DNA of 64,000 nt from Candidatus Saccharibacteria bacterium UBA1944 (GTDB lineage Bacteria > Patescibacteriota > Saccharimonadia > Saccharimonadales > Saccharimonadaceae): assembly GCA_002336935.1 (NCBI GenBank), contig DDEW01000018.1, forward strand, positions 29,898 through 93,897, in the 5' to 3' direction. The notes beneath the pieces are model-generated. The model made no database searches. It was not told where the DNA came from and worked only from the letters and a program-made list of their open reading frames with translations. Shown one piece after another: positions 18,201 through 26,366 of the stretch; the first letter of the stretch is position 1, and every line of letters starts with the position of its first letter. A program made the translations under genes and the position numbers.

Positions 18201-19354
18201 CATACCGTATCGAGCACATCGAGTGAGTTTACAAAGCCCCATATCTGTCCACCTAGTGACTTTGTTGCGGTTGTAACATCGACACCCTCCTGAGACATGA
18301 GATAGCCCAAGTTGCCCATATTACTCTTATTAATCACGTCCTGAGAAGTCTTTCCGTCAGCTATTTCTGTTTTGACTCGATCAACCTCACTCTTCATTTC
18401 CCCAATCGTTTCACGGGCCTTTTGCTGCTCATCAGCGTTGGTTACTTTGCCGTCTTTATCTTTTTTATCATCAATACCAGCTGCAAAATTTGTTGTTGTT
18501 TCTTCCATGGCAGCGGCATAGAGTTTCTTATTCTTTTCTTCAGGTGTTTCACCTTTGAGATCTGGATTTACAGGGTATTTGAATATTCCCCACACTTTTT
18601 TGGCCGCTGCGCTTTTGGCGGATTTGAAATAAGAGCCCTTATCAATTACCATGGCACGCCGAAACGCGGGGTTTCTAATTAGCTCCGTGCGAAACTGCGA
18701 GGCGGGTACCTTGGGACCATCCTTAAGTTGGACAGCCTCGAACACATATTTGCCGGATTTGGTTTTTTTACCACCTTCCGGATAAAGTGTAACGCCCTGC
18801 TTCTTTAGCTGCTCAATTTCAGTGTCGCGAAGACCACGGAGTTTGTCACCATTAGAGTCAACGGTAGTCTTTTTGCCCCCAAATATCTTGTATCCATAAA
18901 AGTCTTCTGAGTATTGCTGTAAACCATGCATGAGGCTCTTCATATCCATATTGCCAAGGATAGAAAATGGCAGAGATGTTGCACCGAGGAATGGTATAGC
19001 GGCGCCACCACCGAGAAGTGTCACGAGGCCGATGATAGCTCCACGCTTCTTTAGAACCAACTGTGCCTTCTTGGCCAAATCAGTTGCTTTAGCTGCAAAA
19101 CTGGCTGGAGCCGCTTCGGCGCCGGTGACATTGGTTGCCCAGCCACCACCAGGGCTGCCTTCAAGATCGCGTACGCCATCAGCCAGTGAGTCGGCGTTTC
19201 CACCCATAGTGTCCATAGCAGACGCTTCTTTGCCGAGGCGTTCTTGTTCTGAAGCGTTAAAGTTGCGATTTATGATATCATCAAAGTGCTCATCACCAGG
19301 ATTAACTCCCTCGTTTCGGTCGGCCTCTGGTTTTTCGAGTAGTGGTGTTGGCAT
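15254..19354 (-). CDS. giant membrane protein (1366 aa) with fused endonuclease/exonuclease/phosphatase and M23-like domains
   Basis: The N-terminal 100 residues are hydrophilic. A hydrophobic hairpin follows at about 105-135, and several more hydrophobic stretches lie between about 370 and 680. Residues about 915-1185 form an EEP (DNase I-like) domain with all key motifs: VASYNILGFD, GTQETSPEQ, VVVGDFND, GIDHIYVS and SDHQPVYA. About 1195-1340 resembles an M23 peptidase: LPVYAMVGGNVT, RVSYAHGND and CGAHLHMDI. The first zinc ligand (HxxxD) appears as DNSVD, so metal binding may be altered. It lies between VirB4 and the wall hydrolase. I infer a secretion-linked surface component; the substrates are unknown. 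Confidence 0.8.
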   Translation of the reverse strand: MPTPLLEKPEADRNEGVNPGDEHFDDIINRNFNASEQERLGKEASAMDTMGGNADSLADGVRDLEGSPGGGWATNVTGAEAAPASFAAKATDLAKKAQLVLKKRGAIIGLVTLLGGGAAIPFLGATSLPFSILGNMDMKSLMHGLQQYSEDFYGYKIFGGKKTTVDSNGDKLRGLRDTEIEQLKKQGVTLYPEGGKKTKSGKYVFEAVQLKDGPKVPASQFRTELIRNPAFRRAMVIDKGSYFKSAKSAAAKKVWGIFKYPVNPDLKGETPEEKNKKLYAAAMEETTTNFAAGIDDKKDKDGKVTNADEQQKARETIGEMKSEVDRVKTEIADGKTSQDVINKSNMGNLGYLMSQEGVDVTTATKSLGGQIWGFVNSLDVLDTVCTIYQVAQQANALARGVALVNTVRFAMTIRAALERAKAGEDDGSVNYLMNLLMQKDPVTGQHFDSSSYASMLFSGQLSSEPSAVSATGGRAMVALYTGMLALHSTIGSIVSLGSADTPFAKARLGRKVMKTGCGLVQNLGVQIGVTVASFVIGFFTGGAATAAQKAAETAVKVAIKETFKKVIKDMAEKMTQKFGKEAMKKLLEKKMADFAEKGVFRTMAKDSWKAFKALNKSLSGWDKLGILLAGVSTFGMGYIVQVLSGGNIAGYIKNGFAAFDGLGTGWQMYEFSNGIGSGGNAATYAQMTAYEGTLKQYQNSYIDDQKYLAKDTPLDITNPYSTLGIAAGSVQRTMGAASFKDPLAFFASLATLPFRSPASSIASAIGEPPTPEQVGDEVGNEFFSDNKIALQAMGSPSVVFQKKYTFEDIMEKLVDSENPQIRYDGDSTTGEPKMAIIENSDLAQYREKCHNPGRTELDPQYAVDDEESNIYDIETCVVGGPKYDKDKYPLYDDAIRFVNQVNPPEMLGQESVTGGGDFTVASYNILGFDNWGPKGKDISGCTAAANSKECLKLRSDYQFQIIKGQAGNPAFDVFGTQETSPEQYDYYKSNLSGYAVFPEDTSRMTQQEDGRTAIWWNSSKFTKVASGKAPGVSNVVKGSLPNVTVPWVELQDAKGNKVFVMSIHYPISEYGGTADVIKKASQYTIDWAKTKVSATTPVVVVGDFNDKPEQKLSYCTYTKGGIMQHAKDMQDGAPNKECPNPDKINGIDHIYVSTEGGLTASNWTHMANEGVVSKASDHQPVYAKLTYPGSQTAGGVAWVLDRKYYDDPATHAGFMKGHGYSGGSFYGADNSVDISFNGILGLPVYAMVGGNVTKRPLPRSSQKCVGTPNPSNNGGLEVTSKVPGGTLRVSYAHGNDVTTKSTVNTGEQIMTVGNVGNSCGAHLHMDIDYNGKPICPNDVFLDLAANKNIDYNDLAGRATAQCIGRG

Positions 19355-19382
19355 AAATCTTTTATTCCCTTTTTATTGTACG

Positions 19383-21227
19383 CTACCGAGCGGATTGCTG
19401 CCCTTGCTGTAAAATTGACGCTTGTGGGTTAGTAGTAATGAGTCCGGTTTCGGTTTGACTGGCGATAATCTGTACATGCACGTGGTTTTGGCCAGCAAAG
19501 AAAAGCCCCTGCCCCACGGGGAAGTTAGCGAGTCGCTTGCGCTCTTCTTCGGTAAGTTTAAACACATCCCCCAGTACATCTACCGCACTTGAAGATTGCT
19601 TAAGTAGTAACTGCATTGATGAGTTTGCTACAATAGCCCGTCCCATTTTGCTTCCCATAAAGTCCTCGACATCTTGTGTAATCGTAGTGAGGCCAAGGAA
19701 ATACTTACGTGCGCGTTTGGCAAGGCTAAACAAGAAATTAGCGGAATCGTCGTACTTCATGAGCTGCCACGCTTCATCAACGATGAGCATACGCTTGCGC
19801 TGGATGGTACGAGTGATATTCCAGATATGACTAAGGACGATATACATGGCCACCGGGCGAAGTTCATCTTCAAGATCGCGGATATTGAAGACTACCATGG
19901 TGTTATTGATATCAATATTACTCTGTTGACTAAAGATACCAGCAAATGTACCGCTCGTGTATTTGCGCAATCGCTGTGCGAGCGCTGGCCCGGTACCACC
20001 CATATGGAGTAGCGTGTCGTAAAGGTCGCTGATGGTTGGTGGCGTGCTGTTGTGGGTGAGCGGATCACTCGTGATACCAGCGCGAGCATAGGTATCAATC
20101 AGGCCTTGGTCTAAGTCTGCTTCTTCAGCTGGGGTAAGCGCACTCATGGCTTGTCCGGCTGCTGTCACCTGGGTGCCACCAAGCATAAGGCGTAGTAATC
20201 CATGGAGTGTGACAAGGTTAGCCCGCAGTGCATCATCAGCCTCTTCACTATCAATAACTTTCGGTAAATCAAACGGGTTAATACGCGTATCGCTACTCAA
20301 GCTAAGACGAATATAACTACCACCCACTGCATCACTCAGCTTTTGGTATTCATTTTCGGGGTCAATAATCAATATGTCGGCACCCATCATCATACTGCGC
20401 AAGGCCTCAAGCTTAACAGTGAAAGATTTACCCGCACCAGACTTTGCAAAAACTACCATGTTGGCATTCTCTAGGCTGAATCGATCAAAAATTACCAGGC
20501 CATTATTGTGCATGTTTATGCCGTAAAGAACGCCCTTTTCTTGGGTAAGGTCGGCGCTGGTGAATGGGAAGCTGGTACTAATAGCACCGGTATTCATGTT
20601 GCGGCGAATCTGCAACTGATCGGTCATTTGCGGAACGGTGCTGTTCAGCCCCTGCTCTTGTTGACTGCTGGCGGTTTTGCTGTACACCAATTGCTGGCCA
20701 AATAGAGTTTCTAGACTGTGCTGTACAAAGCCAAGTTCTTCTAGGCTGTCGGCGTAAATCGTGACGTATAGTCCGTAGCGGAAGAAGCGTTCGGCACCGA
20801 CTTGCAACTGGTCTCGTAGTTCCTCGGCGTCTTGCAGCGCGGCTTCGCGTGCAGGGTCACGTGTTTTGCCCTTTTCGCTACTGATAGCCATGTCTGCCTC
20901 AAGCTGTGTCACCTTCTTGCGCAGGTTATTGAGCACTACCTCAGTTTCTACTGGATAGATAAACATACTAATGTCGAGCACTTGATCTATATTGATAAGT
21001 CCACTTAACCAACCGGTATAGAGTTCGCGGGGATAGCCATAAATATACATCGTACGGCCGTACTTGGTGCCAATACGAAAGTGGCTACTATGGATTTCAA
21101 GACTGCTCGGTGCAATCAAGTCGCGCAACGTAGTCATACCTTTTAGGAATGCTTGCTCTACTTCGGCCTGTTCTTTGGCGCGCTGCTCAGCAGCAATATC
21201 CATTGGATCGAGTTTTTTCTTGGCCAT
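19383..21227 (-). CDS. virB4: VirB4-type secretion ATPase
   Basis: The 614-aa protein has a VirB4/TraC N-terminal region (IHSSHFRIGTKYGRTMYIYGYPREL) and an AAA-type ATPase half. Walker A is VVFAKSGAGKSFTVKLE, with DILIIDPENEY shortly after. Walker B is RKRMLIVDEAWQLM, followed by LTTITQDVEDFMGS and ANSSMQLLLKQS, the usual VirB4 motifs. It powers assembly or substrate movement in type IV secretion and sits at the inner membrane. The ATG overlaps the stop of the TraC-like gene by one base (TAATG). No VirD4 or VirB11 gene is in the window, so coupling ATPases must lie elsewhere or be absent. Confidence 0.95.
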   Translation of the reverse strand: MAKKKLDPMDIAAEQRAKEQAEVEQAFLKGMTTLRDLIAPSSLEIHSSHFRIGTKYGRTMYIYGYPRELYTGWLSGLINIDQVLDISMFIYPVETEVVLNNLRKKVTQLEADMAISSEKGKTRDPAREAALQDAEELRDQLQVGAERFFRYGLYVTIYADSLEELGFVQHSLETLFGQQLVYSKTASSQQEQGLNSTVPQMTDQLQIRRNMNTGAISTSFPFTSADLTQEKGVLYGINMHNNGLVIFDRFSLENANMVVFAKSGAGKSFTVKLEALRSMMMGADILIIDPENEYQKLSDAVGGSYIRLSLSSDTRINPFDLPKVIDSEEADDALRANLVTLHGLLRLMLGGTQVTAAGQAMSALTPAEEADLDQGLIDTYARAGITSDPLTHNSTPPTISDLYDTLLHMGGTGPALAQRLRKYTSGTFAGIFSQQSNIDINNTMVVFNIRDLEDELRPVAMYIVLSHIWNITRTIQRKRMLIVDEAWQLMKYDDSANFLFSLAKRARKYFLGLTTITQDVEDFMGSKMGRAIVANSSMQLLLKQSSSAVDVLGDVFKLTEEERKRLANFPVGQGLFFAGQNHVHVQIIASQTETGLITTNPQASILQQGQQSAR

Positions 21228-22102
21228 TAGGCAGCGCCTCCCCTTCCAGATACCGTAACATCCCCCTGGCCCTTACGAACATACATACTGGTGACGCCGT
21301 CAAAGTTCCCAAGCGGTTCACGCACGGCAGTGTCAGGGTTGTATACATTGTAGTAAAGCTCACCAAGCTCTTTTGTTGTTAGTTGCACCGATTGGACACC
21401 AACCTGAGCGAGGCCGCTCAGTACAGAATCTACTCGGTTTTTAATCTCATCCTTCGCTTTTTCGTAGGTCACTTTGTCGATTTTTGTCACAGTAGTTTGC
21501 TTTGAGCCACCACTAAAAATCTTGCCAAAGAAGCCCTTGCCTTGGTCGACAACGTTGCTCATGTCGCCCGCTGGAAAATAGGGAATCACTACAAAAAAGC
21601 TCTTATCCATAATGTTGGCTTCTTGCGATAGAACATCAATAAACTGAATATAATCATCCATGAGGACATTGAGAAGCATATTATCTTGGCTGCGACGGAT
21701 TTCTTCTAACCTGTCAAGGTAGGGGCCAATATCGACACGTTGGGAGCGAATGAAGATTTGAATCGGAAAATACAGCGCGTTAAGAAAGTTTTGGTAGCTA
21801 AACTCTACGCCTTCACGTTCGCGGCTACTCATAAGATCGAAGTTGATTGACTTGCAAGCTACAACCGCTCTAAAGCTTCCATCGGCCATAATAATCATGC
21901 CATCGCGAAGCTCAGATAAAAGTAAACTATTTTGAGCAGAAGTACTACCCTTTTTGGACGCTTCAGGCTTTGCTGCTGGTGCTGGCTGTGCTGCCGCAGA
22001 GCCTACCGGAGGCTGGAACTGCTGGTCGGGCATACCAAGATTGCCAGCTGGTGCTGGCTGTTGTGGTACAGAATTAACCGGTTGTTGGTTGTTTGGCGGC
22101 AC
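21227..22102 (-). CDS. TraC-like type IV secretion protein
   Basis: The 291-aa product has a Pro/Gln/Ala-rich N-terminal 50 residues. A folded part follows, starting LLLSELRDGMIIMADGSFRAVVACKSINFDLMSSRERE and continuing through FPIQIFIRSQRVDIGPYLDRL. This is the TraC-like domain found as a separate gene before VirB4 in many Gram-positive and CPR secretion loci, equivalent to the VirB4 N-terminal domain. No membrane segment is seen. The ordering PrgI, TraC-like, VirB4 is the core of the locus. It ends in Gly/Val-rich VTVSGRGGAA. Confidence 0.8.
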   Translation of the reverse strand: MPPNNQQPVNSVPQQPAPAGNLGMPDQQFQPPVGSAAAQPAPAAKPEASKKGSTSAQNSLLLSELRDGMIIMADGSFRAVVACKSINFDLMSSREREGVEFSYQNFLNALYFPIQIFIRSQRVDIGPYLDRLEEIRRSQDNMLLNVLMDDYIQFIDVLSQEANIMDKSFFVVIPYFPAGDMSNVVDQGKGFFGKIFSGGSKQTTVTKIDKVTYEKAKDEIKNRVDSVLSGLAQVGVQSVQLTTKELGELYYNVYNPDTAVREPLGNFDGVTSMYVRKGQGDVTVSGRGGAA

Positions 22103-22136
22103 TCCCCACTCTCCTATGCAACCTACCTACTTAAGC

Positions 22137-23126
22137 CTAGTGCAGCTTGATGACTACTTCTTCCCCTTCATCCTCATCATGTTTCTGTTGGATGCGGTTC
22201 GCCTCACGCTGGATTGTCTCAATAGATAAATCAGTGTTACTTGCAAGATTAATTATATCAGGAGAGATAGCGTTTTCGCTAGTGGTTGGCGTAGTATTTT
22301 CAGGGGAAATTGGCTGGAGTGTTGATTGTACGGGGGCCGGTGGCACCTCTTCTAATTGCCCACTCTGAGATAAGGGGTTAATAACTGTCTGGTGTATTTC
22401 GGTTGGATAGGGGTTGTACTGCACTGTTGGGTCAACGAGGCTAGTGGTGATTTGTGGCTGAGCGGGTGCTAGGTTGACATAGGGATCGGCAATAGGTGGA
22501 ATGACGACTTGTGGTTGTGGCTGAGCGGGGGCTGGGCTCTGCATACGCGCCATCATTTCTTGTTTACGGCGTTCATCGGCTTGGGTGATCATATTGTCGA
22601 TATTCGTCGCAATACCCCCCGTTTCGTCGAGTACATCTTCGGTCTGCTGTGCAGCATAAAATGCATCGGTGTACATAGCATTATCGTTGAATGGCTGTGC
22701 GGCATGACGAATTGCCCATCCTTGGGTGTCGGCAATGTCAGCCAGGTAGCCAAGTCGACGCTCTGCTTCAGATTGAGTGATGTCTTTGGTGCGTTGCACT
22801 TCAACAACCTTTGGTGCAGTGATTTCTACCAGCGATTCGATACCATCTGGCTCCCATAGGCGCTTGCGCGGCTTAAGATAGAACGACACAATTGCCGCCA
22901 TATATACTTCCATTGGCTGGTCCTTGCGCAGCGGCAGTGCCAGTGCACCAAAGAAGAAGATAATTGGCACTGGAATAATAGCGAGTACTATAAATATGCG
23001 ACTTAGTCCCCATGCGAGCGCTATAGCAAGTGCAACAATAATCAGATAGACAAACTGCCGAAAACTAAACGGCCCAATGAGTTTATCATCTGCCTCTACA
23101 TCCTGTGCTACTTTATATACTGCCAA
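22137..23126 (-). CDS. PrgI-family membrane protein with long Pro/Gln-rich tail
   Basis: Residues 1-110 match PrgI: MAVYKVAQDVEADDKLIGPFSFRQFVYLIIVALAIAL, two close transmembrane helices at about 25-65, then LPLRKDQPMEVYMAAIVSFYLKPRKRLWEPDG. PrgI is the VirB3-like partner of VirB4 in Gram-positive-type secretion. The remaining 200 residues form a cytoplasmic extension rich in Pro, Gln and Thr, ending in an acidic helix (NRIQQKHDEDEGEEVVIKLH), far longer than usual PrgI. It starts three bases after the VirB6-like gene. Confidence 0.88.
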   Translation of the reverse strand: MAVYKVAQDVEADDKLIGPFSFRQFVYLIIVALAIALAWGLSRIFIVLAIIPVPIIFFFGALALPLRKDQPMEVYMAAIVSFYLKPRKRLWEPDGIESLVEITAPKVVEVQRTKDITQSEAERRLGYLADIADTQGWAIRHAAQPFNDNAMYTDAFYAAQQTEDVLDETGGIATNIDNMITQADERRKQEMMARMQSPAPAQPQPQVVIPPIADPYVNLAPAQPQITTSLVDPTVQYNPYPTEIHQTVINPLSQSGQLEEVPPAPVQSTLQPISPENTTPTTSENAISPDIINLASNTDLSIETIQREANRIQQKHDEDEGEEVVIKLH

Positions 23127-23128
23127 CT

Positions 23129-25327
23129 CTAGTACCTGCTCATATTATCTATACTTGCGGACATATTACCCGCAATTCTACCGCTCGTTGCAGGTAAGGA
23201 TTGGGCTTGCTTGGCAGCCTGTCCTGCCTGCTTTAAGCCAGATGCGGTAACAGTTTTCTTGGGATCTGTTGGAGCTGCGACAGTGTGCATGACTGCGTTT
23301 CCGTTTGCGTCTTTTTGCCCAGTGTCCACCTGCTGGGCTGTTCCAGTACGAGATGCCTCAAGGACAGAGTGTATGCGATTAGCGGCCGTTCCGTCACTCA
23401 CCATTCCTTCCGCTGTTAGTTTACCAGCATTCGCTGTTTCAACGATTGCCTGGTCTAGGTCAGCTTGACTACCAACCTCCCCTCGCATCACCTTGTCTCC
23501 AATTGATCCGCCGAGATACGAGTTCATACCTTTTGCATAAGCCCCATCTCTGATTGACTGCTTTGCTCGATCAGACTGTCCAGCAGACGAAGCAAGCATT
23601 GCCATACGCTGCTCATGATTTCCGTTCTTCATTATTTCACGCACTGCAGCCACTCGCTCCGCATCACTCGCAGCAGTTCTACCGTGAGCAATATCCTCTA
23701 CTTGCGCATTTGTCATCGTCTTATGGGAGGCTTGCGCTGCAGAGACATTTTCCTCAAACTCTTTATCTTCCAATGCAGCGGCTTGAGTATCCAGTCTGTC
23801 CCCGTAGCCTTTTCCTCCGGCCCTTCTTGCAATTACTCCTGTGACACCCCTGTTACGTTTCCCTGCTAGATTAATCGCTCGACGCTGCGCCCGATATTTG
23901 CTTGCATCCGAAAGCGCCGTACCTAGTCGCGAGGTCTCGCGTGACTTTGCTCCTACCCTACCCGTTGCTTTGTCTCCCCAGCCCTGCATTTTGGCGCCAA
24001 GCTTGCCGGTTGCTGCGAGTGACCCCTTGAGGAGTCCTGGGACTACAAATAACGGGAGCGCGCTTGCTCCAAGTGCAACAATTTTGTTCATGTCTCCGTC
24101 CAATTGAAGTAGCACACTGGATGCAAGCGCACTGGCGCCGAACACCACACCAATAATCGGATAAAGCATGAGTAAGCTAAAGAATAATTTCCCCCACTTT
24201 TTGGTCCACTGTTCTGTATTGGGAAGGAGGTAGAGCGCGAAAGCAACCGGCGAGACCACGATAAGCAGAACAATGAGCGCCTTACGGACAATAAGAATGA
24301 GAGCAATCATAGCGAGCGCCAAAAAAGCAGCAAGGAGTACTGGTGTAGATACTGCAAGCAACAATAGCCCTGCACCTGCCGCGGCCAGCACAATTGCGAT
24401 AATTTTTGTCCAGCCACCAGCAGCAACATTAACTTCTGTGACATTTTGGCCTGCAATGGCATCGAACACAGACTTAAGGCTGACTCCGAGCAGGTTGCTC
24501 ACATCCACCGCTAGCTGACACAAGAAATACGAAATATTGACGAGAATTGCAATGACGATGAGCTTAGGTAGCATCTTTTTGACACCATAGTTACTAAGAC
24601 CCGCTCCGGTAATTTGTGAATACACCACCACAATGAAGCCAATGATAAAAATGACATTTGCAATAGACTGAAACTGTTGCCATGCCGGGTATGGGCTTTT
24701 GTCTGAAGTATCAAATAGTTGGGGCTCGATGATAAGGAATGAGGCAATGGCAGCATAGAGTGTATCATTCATCCCCGAGAGAATAGTCATTATGGGGCAA
24801 ATTGCCCAACCAATACCACCTGGCACAGCACACTCAGCTTTACCTGCTTCGGCACCCTTTTCGCTACACTTTTTTGTTTCAGCGTTCCACTCCCATGTAT
24901 CGCCCTTAGCTTTACACTCTTCCTCGGTTTTTGGTTCGGCGGTAGCGGCGGCTTTACCGGCGTCTACGGCAGTTTTCAGGTCTTGGGCACTAACGTTTTT
25001 TGCAGTATCGCCAAGTCCGCTTTTAAGACATTGGGCGATTTTGGCACCATCTGCTCCGCCAGTATTACATGTAGTGTATTGACTAATTACCTTTTGGGCA
25101 CAGCTATTCCATAGGGCGATTTCTTCGTCAGAATTTGGAGTCGATTCACTACCGCAGATTTTTTCTACAACAGGCTTATTCTCGGGAGAAGTTGCTACTG
25201 CCGAAGCCGCTTGCGGGAAAGTGAGTTGGCCAAGGATGGATGCGATGGTGCCAAACACAAAAAGAGCGACAGCAACAAAGTGCCTGCTTTGTTTTGCGCG
25301 TCCCACCATCTGTTGCAGCTTAACCAT
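23129..25327 (-). CDS. VirB6/TrbL-like polytopic membrane protein (732 aa)
   Basis: A signal sequence (HFVAVALFVFGTIASILGQLTFPQAASA) is followed by an outside domain with several Cys (EKICGSESTPNSDEEIALWNSCAQKV). A membrane domain lies at about 175-440, with GWAICPIMTILSGMNDTLYAAIASFL and YSQITGAGLSNYGVKKMLPKLIVIAILVNISYFLCQLAVDVSNLLG. A cytoplasmic Arg/Ala-rich tail of about 290 residues ends the protein. Equivalent motifs occur in the 963-aa protein at 26367-29258, so the two are paralogues. VirB6-type proteins form the inner-membrane channel of type IV systems. It is the first gene of the secretion operon. Confidence 0.85.
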   Translation of the reverse strand: MVKLQQMVGRAKQSRHFVAVALFVFGTIASILGQLTFPQAASAVATSPENKPVVEKICGSESTPNSDEEIALWNSCAQKVISQYTTCNTGGADGAKIAQCLKSGLGDTAKNVSAQDLKTAVDAGKAAATAEPKTEEECKAKGDTWEWNAETKKCSEKGAEAGKAECAVPGGIGWAICPIMTILSGMNDTLYAAIASFLIIEPQLFDTSDKSPYPAWQQFQSIANVIFIIGFIVVVYSQITGAGLSNYGVKKMLPKLIVIAILVNISYFLCQLAVDVSNLLGVSLKSVFDAIAGQNVTEVNVAAGGWTKIIAIVLAAAGAGLLLLAVSTPVLLAAFLALAMIALILIVRKALIVLLIVVSPVAFALYLLPNTEQWTKKWGKLFFSLLMLYPIIGVVFGASALASSVLLQLDGDMNKIVALGASALPLFVVPGLLKGSLAATGKLGAKMQGWGDKATGRVGAKSRETSRLGTALSDASKYRAQRRAINLAGKRNRGVTGVIARRAGGKGYGDRLDTQAAALEDKEFEENVSAAQASHKTMTNAQVEDIAHGRTAASDAERVAAVREIMKNGNHEQRMAMLASSAGQSDRAKQSIRDGAYAKGMNSYLGGSIGDKVMRGEVGSQADLDQAIVETANAGKLTAEGMVSDGTAANRIHSVLEASRTGTAQQVDTGQKDANGNAVMHTVAAPTDPKKTVTASGLKQAGQAAKQAQSLPATSGRIAGNMSASIDNMSRY

Positions 25328-25338
25328 AACCTATACGT

Positions 25339-25367
25339 AGTGTACGATATAATGCCCACATCAGCAA
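25339..25367 (-). promoter_or_regulatory. promoter of the secretion operon
   Basis: TTGCTG (25362-25367) and TACACT (25339-25344), read on the minus strand, are 17 bases apart. The ATG of the VirB6-like gene is 11 bases beyond the -10, leaving almost no leader and no ribosome site. Confidence 0.55.
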
Positions 25368-25371
25368 GCAA

Positions 25372-25402
25372 CAAAAAACCGGCGATTTTATTCGCCGGCT
25401 TT
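25372..25402 (-). terminator. bidirectional-looking terminator after the lipoprotein gene
   Basis: A 7-bp stem CCGGCGA (25379-25385)/TCGCCGG (25392-25398) has a TTTTTT run on its minus-strand downstream side and a TTTT run on the other. It ends the lipoprotein transcript before the secretion operon promoter. Confidence 0.85.
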
Positions 25403-25417
25403 TCTGGTATTGGCCTA

Positions 25418-26269
25418 TTACTGAATGACCATGTCCCATATATATCGACCATCAGACGTAGGTGTGTATTTACCAATCCACGTGACGGGTAATTCAGCAT
25501 TTGTACATGTCTTTGCTGTCCATGCGTGTTCCCACGGCTTTGAGTCGTACTTAGAAAGCATCCTGTCGGCGACACCAGTACAGCGCATCACTGCGTTAGC
25601 ATCGGCCCCTTTGAATACAAAGTGCGGATCGATCTTGCCATCAATGGTATTGTCTTTAAAGAATGTCTTAATATTGTCAGAGATATCTTCCGAATACTCA
25701 AGAGTATTGTTGTTGCTGCTGGTTTCAAGAGCAACCTGCATCAAGCGTCGCTTGTATTCGATTTGCTCTTCAGTGTCGCCCCAGTCGGCAGCTACGCTGC
25801 TTACGGTATCAAGCACCTTATAGCCATCGGCAACGGTGTCACCAAGTCGATTGGCAAAGTCATCGTTGCGATTATACTTGACATACATCCAGTCAACATA
25901 GTTGACAACGAGGGTGCCTTGTTCTGCTCGCGGAAGTTTTTTGAACGCAGCCGGGTCAATGTCGAGTGCTTTCGATACCTCATTGCGCTTTGCCTCAATC
26001 TGTTCAACCGTCATTTCACCAGCAGTTTCACTAGGAGATGGCTTGGTCGTTGGAGTTTCAGTTGGCGTCGTTGTTTCGCTTGCACCAGGGGTAACTGGAG
26101 CACTGGCGGTTGTTGGAGCAGGAGCGGGAGCTTCCTTTTCCGATGGCCCACAGGCAGTAAGCGTGGCAAGCGTCGCACCTGCACCAAGCAAGGCAACACC
26201 ACGGGTAAATTTACTTTCGCGTAGACGATCCATGAAGGTTCGTGGAGTCGGGTCGTTATTCTTTGGCAC
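25418..26269 (-). CDS. lipoprotein with Thr/Pro-rich linker, 283 aa
   Basis: I start it at the GTG at 26269 because AAAGGA lies eight to ten bases upstream and a consensus promoter precedes it. The N terminus contains a hydrophobic stretch ending in the lipobox LTAC followed by GPSEKE, so the mature protein is lipid-anchored. Residues about 40-80 are a low-complexity Ala/Pro/Thr linker (TETPTTKPSPSETAGE). The globular part (MTVEQIEAKRNEVSKALDIDPAAFKKLPRAEQ...) ends in AWTAKTCTNAELPVTWIGKYTPTSDGRYIWDMVIQ. I do not recognise the domain. It sits between the two VirB6-like genes and is probably a surface part of the system. Confidence 0.75.
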   Translation of the reverse strand: MPKNNDPTPRTFMDRLRESKFTRGVALLGAGATLATLTACGPSEKEAPAPAPTTASAPVTPGASETTTPTETPTTKPSPSETAGEMTVEQIEAKRNEVSKALDIDPAAFKKLPRAEQGTLVVNYVDWMYVKYNRNDDFANRLGDTVADGYKVLDTVSSVAADWGDTEEQIEYKRRLMQVALETSSNNNTLEYSEDISDNIKTFFKDNTIDGKIDPHFVFKGADANAVMRCTGVADRMLSKYDSKPWEHAWTAKTCTNAELPVTWIGKYTPTSDGRYIWDMVIQ

Positions 26270-26321
26270 TTTTAGAATCCTTTCAGATATTATTACCAAC
26301 GTTGAATATACGTTTGATTAC

Positions 26322-26350
26322 ATTATACAGTATATGCTTAAATTTGTCAA
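26322..26350 (-). promoter_or_regulatory. consensus sigma-70-type promoter of the lipoprotein gene
   Basis: TTGACA (26345-26350) and TATAAT (26322-26327) on the minus strand are separated by exactly 17 bases. Both boxes are perfect, so strong expression is expected. Confidence 0.85.
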
Positions 26351-26366
26351 TACCCTACAAAGTTCA

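Noticed and set aside
25622..26224. 200-codon plus-strand frame opposite the lipoprotein gene
   Set aside because: It mirrors the lipoprotein gene, gives low-complexity Ser/Arg/Trp runs from the Thr/Pro linker, and has no start signals.
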